This document shows, piece after piece, positions 1 through 8,914 of a stretch of DNA of 64,000 bases. Made by a program: the position numbers and the translations under genes. Origin of the DNA: Paraglaciecola mesophila (lineage in GTDB: Bacteria > Pseudomonadota > Gammaproteobacteria > Enterobacterales > Alteromonadaceae); NCBI RefSeq assembly GCF_009906955.1, contig NZ_CP047656.1, positions 558,001 to 622,000 on the forward strand, written 5' to 3'. Every line of letters begins with the position of its first letter. Within the stretch, counting starts at the first letter, position 1. Below the pieces are notes generated by a model. The model was not told the DNA's origin. It was given only the letters and a program-made list of their open reading frames with translations, and made no database searches.

Positions 1-411
1 TTTGGCTGGGAGTTAAACTATGGTGGCATCGCACTTATGTGGCGTGGTGGCTGTATTATTCGTTCTGCATTTTTGGGTAAAATCAAAGAGGCTTACGATA
101 CGAACCCCAAACTTGAAAATTTATTGCTAACTCCGTATTTCAAAGACACCGTTGAATCGGCTCAGGCAGGATGGCGAAACGTAGTGGGTACCGCCGTAAT
201 GAACGGAATCGCTATACCATGTTTGAGTTCAGCGCTAACTTACTTCGATGGATTTAGAACGGAGCGTTTGCCAGCAAACTTATTGCAAGCTCAGCGTGAC
301 TATTTTGGAGCTCACACGTACGAACGCACTGATAAACCAAGAGGTGAGTTCTTTCACACCAATTGGACTGGTCGCGGCGGTGACACAGCTTCAACAACGT
401 ACGACGTATAA
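1..411 (+). CDS. gnd: 6-phosphogluconate dehydrogenase, C-terminal part (gene enters from the left edge)
   Basis: This is the C-terminal part of decarboxylating 6-phosphogluconate dehydrogenase, which converts 6-phosphogluconate to ribulose 5-phosphate, CO2 and NADPH in the cytoplasm. The reading frame is open from base 1 and ends at a TAA at 409-411, giving 136 residues. Recognisable family segments are the [12 protein letters not shown] stretch near the window start, the [20 protein letters not shown] stretch and the terminal [10 protein letters not shown]...FHTNWTG motif typical of the all-helical C-terminal domain. The N-terminal NADP-binding domain lies outside the window. A terminator hairpin follows closely. 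Confident from motif conservation. Confidence 0.95.
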   Translation, partial: FGWELNYGGIALMWRGGCIIRSAFLGKIKEAYDTNPKLENLLLTPYFKDTVESAQAGWRNVVGTAVMNGIAIPCLSSALTYFDGFRTERLPANLLQAQRDYFGAHTYERTDKPRGEFFHTNWTGRGGDTASTTYDV

Positions 412-437
412 TTTACATATTCACCAATAAAAGACGA

Positions 438-472
438 GTTAAGGGCGGGGGATTAAGCTGCCCTTAACTTTA
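438..472 (+). terminator. Rho-independent terminator after gnd
   Basis: A perfect 9-bp inverted repeat, GTTAAGGGC at 438-446 and GCCCTTAAC at 460-468, has a 13-base loop and is followed by a short T-rich tail. It begins 27 bp after the gnd stop and probably ends that transcript. Confidence 0.7.
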
Positions 473-897
473 TGTACTGCCCGCCAGTATCAGCTTTACA
501 AGATCATAATTTATAAGTCTTTGCCTCTCTTCGTTGTGAGCAATCAAGCATTACACATATGCTTGGCTACCATCCTAATTGCTTAACTTGCCTATATACC
601 AAATACCAAAAATAACGCGATAATTTTCAATGGTTCTGAGCAATTAAATTTATTTACCTTACGGATTTTACGCCCTTATACCCGTATAACGCTAATTATA
701 TGGGTGTGATAAAAAGTGATACGATTAATCGAAAGTGCCACGTAGTGATAACGTCATTATTAGTGATATGATTAGATTTTCAGCAACGTTATTCGTTATT
801 TACTAGTTAAACTGGGTTGAATATTGAGATCAAACCAGTGATTTATTTTTGTATATTCACTAGTAGACTTCTTATGAAATCAATATAAGGCCATGTT
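473..897. other. Intergenic region with phased GTGATA repeats
   Basis: I see no gene in this 425-bp stretch. It is AT-rich and holds four copies of GTGATA starting at 706, 716, 745 and 763, plus a related GTGCCA at 735. The spacings (10, 19, 10 and 18 bp) place them on about the same helix face. Two of them extend to GTGATANGATTA. The array is 135-190 bp upstream of the next gene and could be a regulator-binding region; no known regulator can be assigned. Confidence 0.4.
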
Positions 898-1704
898 TTG
901 TCATCAATCACTTTGGGTTCTTTTGCGCTTCCAGTTTCACCCATTATTTTGCTTTTTAGTTTAATTATCGGGTTGATAGTTGTCGCCATTTTGGGCAAAA
1001 AACAAAGCATCTCCGTAGGAGATTCATTAGTCAGCATTGTTATTTATAGCTTGGTCGTAGGCAGGTTGGTATTTGTTATTAAATTTTTTGATAGCTACGA
1101 CTCCTTATGGCAAATATTGGATATACGCGATCGAGGTTTTGACACATTCTCTAGCTTTCTAGCTGGGCTATTTATACTGCTGTTTCATTTGCATCGTTAT
1201 CCATTGCAGCGAAAAATACTGTTAACGGGCACAGCGACGACTATCTTATTATTTACCAGTATACAAATGGTGATTAATGCCGGTAATGAACAATCAGCTT
1301 TACCTAATTTAGCATTCAATACACCACAAGGTAGCACGGTTAACTTACACCATGTTGCGAACCAAAATATCACAGTTGTTAATCTTTGGGCTTCGTGGTG
1401 CGGGCCTTGCAGAAGAGAAATGCCAGTATTGGCTGCTGCAGAAAAGCGGTTTCCCCAAGTCAAATTCATTATGTTAAATCAACGGGAGCCAGCGAACGTA
1501 GTATCTGAGTTTTTAACGGGTATTAATTTACAGTTTAATTATGTTTTGCTCGACACCAAAGGTGATGTTGCGACTATGATGGGCGCTCATGGTTTACCAA
1601 TGACATTATTTTACGATAGAAGTGGCAACATGGTATCAAGCCACTTTGGTGAAGTGTCTGCAGCTAGTTTACAAGCGGAGTTGGAAAAGCTAACGACTGA
1701 CTAA
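898..1704 (+). CDS. Membrane-anchored TlpA-like thioredoxin with Lgt-like N-terminal membrane region
   Basis: Predicted 268-residue protein with an N-terminal membrane part of about four helices (residues ~10-125) and a C-terminal thioredoxin-fold domain (~130-265) of the TlpA/ResA type. The redox motif WCGPC sits in NLWASWCGPCRREMP, and the cis-proline loop is GLPMT. The membrane part contains GRLVFVIKFFDSY...LDIRDRGFD, which recalls prolipoprotein diacylglyceryl transferase (Lgt) sequences; such Lgt-like/TlpA combinations occur in other proteobacteria, and the Lgt activity is probably absent. The likely role is periplasmic thiol-disulfide exchange, for example in cytochrome or copper-protein maturation. 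The start is TTG at 898: an in-frame TAA lies at 886-888 and the ribosome-binding site AAGG at 887-890 is 7 bases away. The gene stands alone. Confidence 0.8.
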   Translation: MSSITLGSFALPVSPIILLFSLIIGLIVVAILGKKQSISVGDSLVSIVIYSLVVGRLVFVIKFFDSYDSLWQILDIRDRGFDTFSSFLAGLFILLFHLHRYPLQRKILLTGTATTILLFTSIQMVINAGNEQSALPNLAFNTPQGSTVNLHHVANQNITVVNLWASWCGPCRREMPVLAAAEKRFPQVKFIMLNQREPANVVSEFLTGINLQFNYVLLDTKGDVATMMGAHGLPMTLFYDRSGNMVSSHFGEVSAASLQAELEKLTTD

Positions 1705-2596
1705 ACATGACATAAACCTAGAAAGTTTATAGGCAGCGCTTCTTGTTTTTCTACAGGCTCTTTGAAGCGAGAGATTTGGGTACAGGTTGGTGTTTAAATG
1801 ATGAAAGCACGCGACACACTTAAGATATATTTATTGCAGAGTAACTCATATAAGGGAAACCTTTGTATGGTTACAACGTAAGCGAGTCGGTTGTTCTTTC
1901 ATGCTAGCTCGATATTTAAAACATTTATGCTGTCCATCTCAGTGATAACCTTAATGGATAAGCTAAGTAGTACACTTAAGGGATTTGATATCCCATAAAG
2001 GTAAAGAGAGGTATTAATCTTATAATATAGCTAATTTAACATAATATACATTATACGAATATTGGTATTATTAGATAGGTGGGATAAATGTGGTGTTATC
2101 CGATCGCATATTTTAACTTATTTGCGCTGATTTGGTTAATGTGTGTTGCCACTAAGTTTGCTCCTTGAGTTTACGCTTTCGCGCTTACTCGTATATATAT
2201 GCTGGATACCGAGCTAATAAATATGCTTCTGGTTCGTAATGAAAATGTACGTAGCGAAAATTTTGTTTCGCAGGCTGCACACATAAGCTTAATGTTCTGC
2301 ATTGCATTTGTTTGATTCACTTAGCCGCGTCTGTTCGTTTTGCACGATTTAGATTTCACTGGAATGCGCCTATCAACTTATTTTAAATACCGTTTTAGGT
2401 ACGTTTATCCACTGTTTAAATACGTGTTGCTGTAACTCAACAATAAAAGAATCTCATCATTGCTTCGCCACTTATCAGCACAGTAATGTGTTCGATACTA
2501 GCACTCGTGTTTGCTTAACCAAATTAAGGTAAAGATTGCTAACGATTTCCATATTTAAGGATCTCATCGTTCGTATAAACAACATGCTCAAGGGCT
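1705..2596. other. Long AT-rich intergenic region without a recognisable gene
   Basis: This 892-bp gap between two convergent genes contains no convincing reading frame on either strand. I see one small hairpin near 1980-1994 (GGGAT...ATCCC) and otherwise AT-rich sequence. It may be a decayed gene remnant or may hold an untranslated RNA, but nothing in the sequence identifies either. Confidence 0.4.
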
Positions 2597-3871
2597 TCAA
2601 ATTAAGGGACGGCTGCGTCTTCGAGCGATAAAAAATAGCATCGTTCCAGCCAACAAAAAGCCACCGAGTGTCTGCCATTGATGAATATTGGTTTGTGTCG
2701 CTAACCAAAGGCTTAGTGAAAGTGCTATCGGAGCTGCAATAAGAATTGTCAGGTTAACAGCAGGTAAATTTGCTCGTTTGCGCAATATGGGCAGTGCAAT
2801 AATCGATAATATATACGCTAGCAATCGTGCCAGTGTGCTGATGGCAGCGAGTACTAAGAAATTGTCCCATAACGAAAATAGTACAGCCCCTACCCCAAAA
2901 AAGATAATTGAGTTGGCGGGCGTACCCCAGCGTGAGACCTTGGCAAACCAATCTGGTAATAACCCGTCATCGGCCAGCGCTGGCGGCATTCGGCTGGCTG
3001 AGGTATGCCCAGCAGTTAGGTTGGCAAGTACGCTCATGACAATGGTTGCAGCAATAAGCGAAGCACCGATATCGCCCGCATATTCTCTGGCTAATGCGGT
3101 GAGCGGCGCATCCGTGCCGGTACCCGCAATGACACTATAACTGTATGCCCATTGCAACCCGAAATACATTAGCGTGACAGCGGCTAACCCTATCATCAGA
3201 GCCCGTGGCATAGCGCGCTGAGGTTCTTTAGTTTCACCTGCGGGTATTGTTGCATTTTCAAAGCCGACAAATGCGTAAAGCGCCGCCAGGGCTATGCCTT
3301 CAACAGCGCTGAATTGTGGTAGCACTAGATTCGCTGGGCTTGACGCTGCGCTAACCCCCACGAATATCAGAATTAATAAAGGCAAAATTTTAAACAGCGT
3401 CATGGCGCCTAGTACAGCGACTACCCACTTTATGCCGACAACGTTGATAATGGTGAGTCCTCCAAGTATGGTGACGATCAATGCGATTTTTGCTGGCCCT
3501 TCGCCAACAAGTGGCCATAGCGCTGCAGCATAGGCAACTAACACCAGAACGTTGGCGCCTTGACTTATCAGCCTAGCGGCAAAGAACGTCCAACCGATGA
3601 CAAAACCCGGATAGTGACCAAACGCGTCACCAACGTAGCGCTGAGGTCCGCCCGAGCGATCGGTTAGCTTCGTCAGTTGTGCGAAGCATACAACAATGGC
3701 CATAACAAGAAGACCCCCTATCAATAGCAGCCAAGGGGCAAAAGTGCCAACGGCTGCATGGAGGGCTTCGGGCAGACCAAATATACCTGCTCCAATCAAG
3801 CCGTTAATCACAATAAAGAGAACGCCAAGCATTCCCATGTCTCGTCGATACTTTGAAGTGACGCTCTTCAA
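2597..3871 (-). CDS. APC-family amino-acid permease (YjeH-like)
   Basis: A 424-residue polytopic inner-membrane protein of the amino acid-polyamine-organocation superfamily with about 12 predicted helices. The first helix carries the family signature VINGLIGAGIFGLPEAL, where the broken helix binds the substrate amino group. ALYAFVGFENATIPAGETKEPQRAMP at ~195-220 matches the conserved helix 6 to loop region. Length and order resemble E. coli YjeH, an exporter of methionine and branched-chain amino acids, but the substrate and direction here are not fixed by sequence. The start is TTG at 3871, preceded by AGGAG at a spacing of 7. The gene is divergent from the persulfide-type operon, with 260 bp between them. 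Confidence 0.85.
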   Translation of the reverse strand: MKSVTSKYRRDMGMLGVLFIVINGLIGAGIFGLPEALHAAVGTFAPWLLLIGGLLVMAIVVCFAQLTKLTDRSGGPQRYVGDAFGHYPGFVIGWTFFAARLISQGANVLVLVAYAAALWPLVGEGPAKIALIVTILGGLTIINVVGIKWVVAVLGAMTLFKILPLLILIFVGVSAASSPANLVLPQFSAVEGIALAALYAFVGFENATIPAGETKEPQRAMPRALMIGLAAVTLMYFGLQWAYSYSVIAGTGTDAPLTALAREYAGDIGASLIAATIVMSVLANLTAGHTSASRMPPALADDGLLPDWFAKVSRWGTPANSIIFFGVGAVLFSLWDNFLVLAAISTLARLLAYILSIIALPILRKRANLPAVNLTILIAAPIALSLSLWLATQTNIHQWQTLGGFLLAGTMLFFIARRRSRPLI

Positions 3872-4089
3872 ACGGAGTCTCCTAAGTGCAGTGATAAAAT
3901 TGATGCAGTTTTTGAAAAATCAAACACTTAGCAAAACTATAAAGCATAGCAATCTGACTTAATAGCGTTAATACGACGTCCGCTACTATGCAGGTAAGCA
4001 CCATACTCATACTCAATCAACGAAATTCAATTGTTACAATAAGCCTACCTGCTCAGAACTAAAATGAATCAATTGCAGGCATACCCAAT

Positions 4090-4116
4090 ATATCGTATAT
4101 TTGATATATACGATAT
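4090..4116. promoter_or_regulatory. Palindromic operator before the pmpAB-bigR operon
   Basis: A perfect inverted repeat, TATCGTATAT (4091-4100) and ATATACGATA (4106-4115), is separated by 5 bases and extends one more pair at each end. It ends 15 bases before the ATG of the first gene, so it overlaps the promoter end or the transcript start. The AT-rich dyad is of the kind bound by ArsR-type persulfide repressors such as BigR, and such a repressor is the third gene of this operon. Autorepression is inferred. Confidence 0.65.
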
Positions 4117-4131
4117 TGATTGGGAGAAAAA

Positions 4132-4587
4132 ATGTCCATTGAAACGTTTATTCAGGCATTTATTGGAGGCTGCTTAATTGGCTTAAGCGCATTTTTACTG
4201 CTGTTATTTAATGGCCGTATCGCTGGGATTTCTGGTATTACCTTTACAGCTTTGTCAACTTCAGGCGCAGCGAATCATTGGCGCTGGTATTTCATTGCGG
4301 GCCTCATAATGGGTCCTATTGTAGCTCAGCCGTTTGGCTTTACATTACCTGATTCTATTGTGGGGGCTTTTAATGCATCTGATACAATTTTAGAGAATAT
4401 CTTGGTTATGTTGCTCGGCGGTATTCTAGTGGGATTTGGTACACAATTAGGCTCTGGTTGCACTAGTGGCCACGGTATCTGTGGCATCAGTCGCTTGTCT
4501 TTTCGCTCTATTTTGGCTACCTGCTTATTTATGCTAAGTGGGTTCGCGACTGTCGCGCTTATTAAACACGGTCTTGGAGGTATATGA
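4132..4587 (+). CDS. pmpA: YeeE/YedE-family (sulfur transport) membrane protein, PmpA-like
   Basis: A 151-residue inner-membrane protein of the YeeE/YedE (DUF395) family with about four helices. These proteins usually come in pairs and are linked to uptake of thiosulfate or handling of reactive sulfur species. The conserved cysteine motif is visible as GSGCTSGHGICGISR at ~residues 109-123. The start is ATG at 4132 with GGGAG at 4122-4126; an upstream TTG at 4120 falls inside the ribosome-binding site and is rejected. The stop overlaps the next gene, which encodes the partner half. The name follows the Serratia pmpRABC cluster (permease pair plus ArsR regulator) and is assigned by family and context. 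Confidence 0.8.
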   Translation: MSIETFIQAFIGGCLIGLSAFLLLLFNGRIAGISGITFTALSTSGAANHWRWYFIAGLIMGPIVAQPFGFTLPDSIVGAFNASDTILENILVMLLGGILVGFGTQLGSGCTSGHGICGISRLSFRSILATCLFMLSGFATVALIKHGLGGI

Positions 4588-5087
4588 TGGGTGAGATTAG
4601 TGATAAAAAACAGGTAGTTGCCCCGCCAACCGTTGAGGCTAACAATACTAAACTGAATTTTATGGCTTTGTTTACGGGAATACTATTGAGTGTCGGCTTA
4701 ACCGTTTCGACTATGGTTGATCCTGCCCGCGTAATTGGCTTTTTGGATATTTTGGGTGCTTGGGATCCAGCCTTAGTGTTCGTTATGCTTGGTGCCATCA
4801 TTGTTTACATGCCATTGTATTGGTTACTGATACCTCGAAAACGTAAGCCTTTACTAGGCAGTGAATTCCATTTACCAAGCAAAGTAAAGGTCGACCGCTT
4901 CTTAGTGATTGGTGCCGTTACGTTTGGCATTGGATGGGGAGTAACGGGTATTTGCCCAGGCCCTGCGATCGCCAATATAAGCAAAGGTAACTTCTTTATA
5001 TTTATTTTTATACTTTCGATGGTCGTTGGTATGCTTGTCGCTTCAAAAGTTAACAGCAGCATTATGTGCTCAGGAAAATCGATTTAA
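4587..5087 (+). CDS. pmpB: YeeE/YedE-family membrane protein, PmpB-like
   Basis: The partner of the preceding permease: 166 residues, about four to five helices and the second family cysteine motif GVTGICPGPAI near residue 125. It is slightly longer than its partner because of a hydrophilic N-terminus of about 20 residues. Two ATG codons follow each other at 4584 and 4587; GGAGG at 4576-4580 favours 4587 (spacing 6). Translation is coupled to pmpA, whose TGA is at 4585-4587, and to the downstream regulator through TAATG. Probable role with PmpA: movement of a sulfur compound across the inner membrane under persulfide or sulfide exposure. No persulfide dioxygenase or rhodanese gene follows, unlike many such operons. 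Confidence 0.8.
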   Translation: MGEISDKKQVVAPPTVEANNTKLNFMALFTGILLSVGLTVSTMVDPARVIGFLDILGAWDPALVFVMLGAIIVYMPLYWLLIPRKRKPLLGSEFHLPSKVKVDRFLVIGAVTFGIGWGVTGICPGPAIANISKGNFFIFIFILSMVVGMLVASKVNSSIMCSGKSI

Positions 5088-5389
5088 TGAACCTTGAAGA
5101 GATGCGTGAGAACGCCCAAGAGGCAGCCACTCTATTAAAAGCAATGGCCAATCAACATAGGCTGTTGCTATTGTGTTTATTGAGTAGAGGGGAAATGTCG
5201 GTATCAGAATTAAACGAGCAAGTGACTATTCCTCAGTCAAGTTTGTCTCAACATTTGGCGGGTTTGCGTCGAGAAAACCTTGTGATTACAAGGCGAGAGG
5301 CACAAACCATTTATTACTCCTTGGCCAGTAGAGAAGTAAAAGCGATTATTGATACTCTGTATGCATTATATTGCACTTCGCAGGATTAA
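5087..5389 (+). CDS. bigR: ArsR-family persulfide-responsive repressor (BigR/YgaV/PmpR-like)
   Basis: A 100-residue winged-helix ArsR regulator, the length of E. coli YgaV. The recognition region is VTIPQSSLSQHLAGLRREN and the wing is VITRREAQTIYYSL. Two cysteines, one in LLLLCLL of the N-terminal helix region and one in YALYC near the C-terminus, match the pair that BigR, SqrR and YgaV oxidise to a disulfide or tetrasulfide bridge when sensing persulfide. The metal-binding motif of metal-sensing ArsR proteins is absent. I chose the ATG at 5087, which overlaps the TAA of pmpB; an upstream ATG at 5066 would add seven residues. It probably represses its own operon through the dyad at 4090-4116. 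Confidence 0.8.
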   Translation: MNLEEMRENAQEAATLLKAMANQHRLLLLCLLSRGEMSVSELNEQVTIPQSSLSQHLAGLRRENLVITRREAQTIYYSLASREVKAIIDTLYALYCTSQD

Positions 5390-5438
5390 TTGACTCAAAT
5401 ACACACATTCTAGCGTTAAACGTAGGCTGCCAAGAACA

Positions 5439-8400
5439 CTAGCCTTGACCCGCATGATAAACAGATAACGTCCACTTAGTGACTTTTTCTTTCATTGTTA
5501 CTTCGTTGACGGGCTTAGTCAGATAATCGCTCATGCCTGCACTTAGGCATTTATTCCGTTCTCCTAGCATTGCATTAGCAGTCATGGCGATAATAGGCAT
5601 ATTTGTATAAGACTCCCCTGCCTCACCTTTTCTGATTCTCTGGCTGGTTTCATAACCGTTCATGATCGGCATTTGACAGTCCATCAATACACAATGAACC
5701 GCTTCACCTCTGCGCTGCGCTAAAATAAGTTGTTGCAAAGCTTCTTTGCCGTTGGTTGCCTGAAGCAGCGTTATGGGTAAGCCTGCTAGAATTCCCTTTG
5801 CCACTTCAATATTGATTTCATTGTCATCGACGATGAGTAATCTGGCACCTTTAATCTTTTGTATATCTGGGTGAGCCGTGTCGAAGTGAGGCTGTACATT
5901 TGACCGTTCTGCGTCTTTCTCAGCTAACGCTGCTTCGTCTGGATTCAACAGCGCCATTTTTTGAATGAATTCTGAGCGCAATATTGGCTTAGTTAATACA
6001 GTAGGCTTGATATTCTCAAGCCAAGCTGTGGGCTCTCCATCTCGCTTGAGTAACACGACTTTAGATGCACCATTGTTAATATTGATCGTTTTCGTCCATG
6101 CGTTATCAAGTTTCAGCAAAAACGGGTGCTGTTGATCGACTACAAAATAATCGGGTAAAAAAGAAGTATCTACTGCTGTTTGAGCAAAGGCATGGGTGAA
6201 ATCATTACGGTCGATGATGTTTCCCCCTAAGGTTTCTATCATACGACAGGTACTTTGATAGAGCTCATCTTGCTCGATCAATACCACACTAGACGTGTTG
6301 ACTAGTTGTTGCTCTGGAGCCGCAATTTTACATTGTTTTAGATCGGAACTAATAGAGAAGTAAAATGTACTTCCTTTATTTTTCTCAGATTCAAAATGCA
6401 CATCGCCATTTAAAAGCGTGACCAGCTGTCGACATATAGACAGCCCTAAACCCGTTCCCCCATGTTTAGAAGCAATGCTACTGTCTTCTTGTGAGAATGC
6501 ACTAAACAATTTGTGTTGGTTTTCTGTTGCGATACCGGTGCCAGAGTCTTCAATCGCACAATTCAATATGACGTTTCCGGTGTCGGTTTGTTCGGTGTAA
6601 GCAGAAACTTTTATATAGCCTTTCTCGGTAAATTTAATCGCATTGTTGACTAAATTCGTCATGATTTGAGAGAACCTATGGGGATCACTAACCATAGAAA
6701 CACAATCTAAACGCGATACATCGATGACGAATTCTAACCCCTTTTCCTGGGCTTTGACTGCCATACTGCCACACAGGCTTTCAATCAAATTAATGGGGTT
6801 AAATGACTTGAAATCTAAATCGAGTTTACCTGCTTCAATTTTAGATAAATCTAAAACATCATTCACTAGCGTGGACAACGTGTTGACACTGACCTCAGTC
6901 ATTTCAATATAACGTTGTTGACTTTCAGTTAGAGGTTCGCGCTTGACTAAGTTTAAAGTGCCAATAATACCGTTTAACGGGGTGCGCATTTCATGGCTAA
7001 TATTTGAAATAAAGGCGCTTTTAACTCGACTTGCTTTTTGTAGCTCTATGGTTCGCAGCGCAACCTTTTCTTCTAACTCGGCATTAGCTTGTTTGATTTT
7101 ATCATCGGCTATACGCTCATTCGTTACATTGCGTGCGATGATAGCAATGCCTTTCACTTCACCAACATCATTAGAAATAGATGAAAAAGATAGGGATAGA
7201 TACCGCTGGCTACCCTCTTTGCTGTCAATTTGGGTTTCGGCTGTTAACTGTGTATCTTTGTTTGACAGCTTATCGAAAATATCCCCTAGTTCTACGTCGT
7301 CAAATACATTGAGTTCAATAAGGGAATTTCCCATAACAGATTGAGCACTGAGCTCAAGCAACGACTCGGCCGCATAGTTCCAACTGATAACCTCACCCGT
7401 AACAGTCACACTGATGATGGCATCTTGCGAGGCACTTACTATGGCCTCTGATTGTGCTCTAGCGTCCGCGAGTTGTTGGCTTTTTCTCGCACTGCGATTA
7501 AAAAAGCTGAGTACGATCAGCATGATTGCTGTTATCGACCCCAAAAATGCGTAAACGGTGGTGCGTCGCTGCATTTCAATTGTGTGGACATAGGATTCAG
7601 GTGCCATTAGTTTGGCAAATAAAAAGCCGGTTTCTACATCTCCAGTGACTAAAATTTTACGGCTCAATACATAGTAATTTTCGCTATCATCTTCGCTAAA
7701 ACTTACCTGAGTAAAGTGATCACCTAAGTTACCATAGTGTTTAAAAACCGTGTCCCATTTATATTTAGGTGCTAAGTCACGACTGTATTGGTGGTCATGC
7801 TTGGGCGTCACTAAGAAATAGCCATCACTGTCGGTCATAATTAAATAACTTGGTGCTTCAGGTACATTTTTTATTAAATCCAATAGCTTACGGGCATTAA
7901 TGTTGACAATTAAAAAGCCAAAACGACCGCCGTTATCATCAAAAATCGGTAGCGATAAGCGCAGCATAGGCCGATAAGGAAAGTCTAATTTTCCAAATTC
8001 TCGATTTAATGTAATTCTCGACATATACATTTCGCCAGGAGCAAGCTTTGCGCTTTTTTGCGCATATTCACTGTTGCGTTTGCTCTGTAAATGTTCAGGT
8101 GGAACAACTTCAATTTTACCATCTACGCGATCTACTCTAACGAGTTCCATCGCACGTTCGTCTGCACTGATTATCCTTAGCTGATCATACTCACTGTTAC
8201 TTTGCAAAAATGCGGCAAAGGTCGACTCTAGGCGTGTTTTCCATTGCTGGGTTGTCGCGCTATCGAAAGGATCAATACCGTTGTTTATTAACGCGCGAGG
8301 CAGACCTCTAACGGGTGGTGTGGCATGAAGAAAGCGCAAATCATGGCGATAATTATCAATTTTTTCTTGAACCTGCAGGTTAATTTGATCCCCGGCGGTA

Positions 8401-8561
8401 GATAATGTGCTTCTTACTTCACTCGTAACTGATTGACTTAATTGCGATTCGAAAACGGCAACGGCTACTGCAAAAAGGAGCAAAATAGAAACTAGGCTAA
8501 TTAACAAAGCATGTTTATGAAATTTGAACCCGGTACGAATAGAAGAGCTAGCTTGCGCCAT
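5439..8561 (-). CDS. Hybrid sensor histidine kinase with periplasmic Cache-type sensor, PAS and receiver
   Basis: About 1040 residues. Order: helix at ~15-35; periplasmic region (~36-330) of the double Cache type found in many kinases and chemoreceptors, including KRNSEYAQKSAKLAPGEMY; second helix; PAS domain (~370-490); a coiled stretch; a HisKA domain with the phospho-accepting His in ISNISHEMRTPLNG (~525); and a HATPase domain with NLVNNAIKFT and GGTGLGLSICRQL. A divergent middle region (~775-880) resembles a degenerate receiver. The C-terminal receiver has DDNEIN, phospho-Asp in VLMDCQMPIMNG and Lys in YLTKPV. The start is ATG at 8561 with AGGA 7 bases upstream. The signal is unknown; Cache sensors often bind small carboxylates or amino acids. 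No cognate output regulator is adjacent. Confidence 0.85.
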   Translation of the reverse strand: MAQASSSIRTGFKFHKHALLISLVSILLLFAVAVAVFESQLSQSVTSEVRSTLSTAGDQINLQVQEKIDNYRHDLRFLHATPPVRGLPRALINNGIDPFDSATTQQWKTRLESTFAAFLQSNSEYDQLRIISADERAMELVRVDRVDGKIEVVPPEHLQSKRNSEYAQKSAKLAPGEMYMSRITLNREFGKLDFPYRPMLRLSLPIFDDNGGRFGFLIVNINARKLLDLIKNVPEAPSYLIMTDSDGYFLVTPKHDHQYSRDLAPKYKWDTVFKHYGNLGDHFTQVSFSEDDSENYYVLSRKILVTGDVETGFLFAKLMAPESYVHTIEMQRRTTVYAFLGSITAIMLIVLSFFNRSARKSQQLADARAQSEAIVSASQDAIISVTVTGEVISWNYAAESLLELSAQSVMGNSLIELNVFDDVELGDIFDKLSNKDTQLTAETQIDSKEGSQRYLSLSFSSISNDVGEVKGIAIIARNVTNERIADDKIKQANAELEEKVALRTIELQKASRVKSAFISNISHEMRTPLNGIIGTLNLVKREPLTESQQRYIEMTEVSVNTLSTLVNDVLDLSKIEAGKLDLDFKSFNPINLIESLCGSMAVKAQEKGLEFVIDVSRLDCVSMVSDPHRFSQIMTNLVNNAIKFTEKGYIKVSAYTEQTDTGNVILNCAIEDSGTGIATENQHKLFSAFSQEDSSIASKHGGTGLGLSICRQLVTLLNGDVHFESEKNKGSTFYFSISSDLKQCKIAAPEQQLVNTSSVVLIEQDELYQSTCRMIETLGGNIIDRNDFTHAFAQTAVDTSFLPDYFVVDQQHPFLLKLDNAWTKTININNGASKVVLLKRDGEPTAWLENIKPTVLTKPILRSEFIQKMALLNPDEAALAEKDAERSNVQPHFDTAHPDIQKIKGARLLIVDDNEINIEVAKGILAGLPITLLQATNGKEALQQLILAQRRGEAVHCVLMDCQMPIMNGYETSQRIRKGEAGESYTNMPIIAMTANAMLGERNKCLSAGMSDYLTKPVNEVTMKEKVTKWTLSVYHAGQG

Positions 8562-8826
8562 CAAGAGGTCCTTTTTTATTCCTAATATAAATCAACGGCT
8601 TGTATACCGAATAACATTACACTTATAGCGTATATACTTTAGTCTAATAACGCTACTAAAATGGCAAATTTGATTGAGCCAAATTGATACTCAAAAACGT
8701 TATCGGCCAAATCGCCACTTTTTGCATAGTATTGAGGTTCAGCTAAGAAAAATGCAAGCAAGATGCGGTATAATTTTTTACCTCGCAAAACACGTCATTA
8801 AAATGAAAGTAGTTTTTGCGTAAAAC

Positions 8827-8870
8827 TTGTCTTACATCATTTGTTAGGGCTAAACCTAAGTTAATATAAT
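8827..8870 (+). promoter_or_regulatory. Putative FNR/ANR-activated promoter of the tandem usp gene
   Basis: TTGTC-N4-ATCAT at 8827-8840 matches the FNR consensus TTGAT-N4-ATCAA at 7 of 10 positions. A perfect TATAAT lies at 8865-8870. The site centre (8833.5) is about 43 bp before the expected start point near 8877, close to the -41.5 geometry of class II FNR promoters. There is no good -35 box, as expected for an activator-dependent promoter. Confidence 0.5.
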
Positions 8871-8914
8871 GAGTAAGAGTCAATAGTTTGGTCTATGAAA
8901 TAAGGAGTAATACT

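Noticed and set aside
2688..3962. Several plus-strand open frames opposite the APC permease
   Set aside because: They have no ribosome-binding sites or recognisable domains and lie wholly opposite a well-conserved membrane protein; they are shadows of its codon usage.
8668..8690. A second possible FNR site (TTGATTGAGCCAAA) upstream of the usp gene
   Set aside because: Only the left half-site is good and it is too far (about 240 bp) from the start; the site at 8827 has better geometry.
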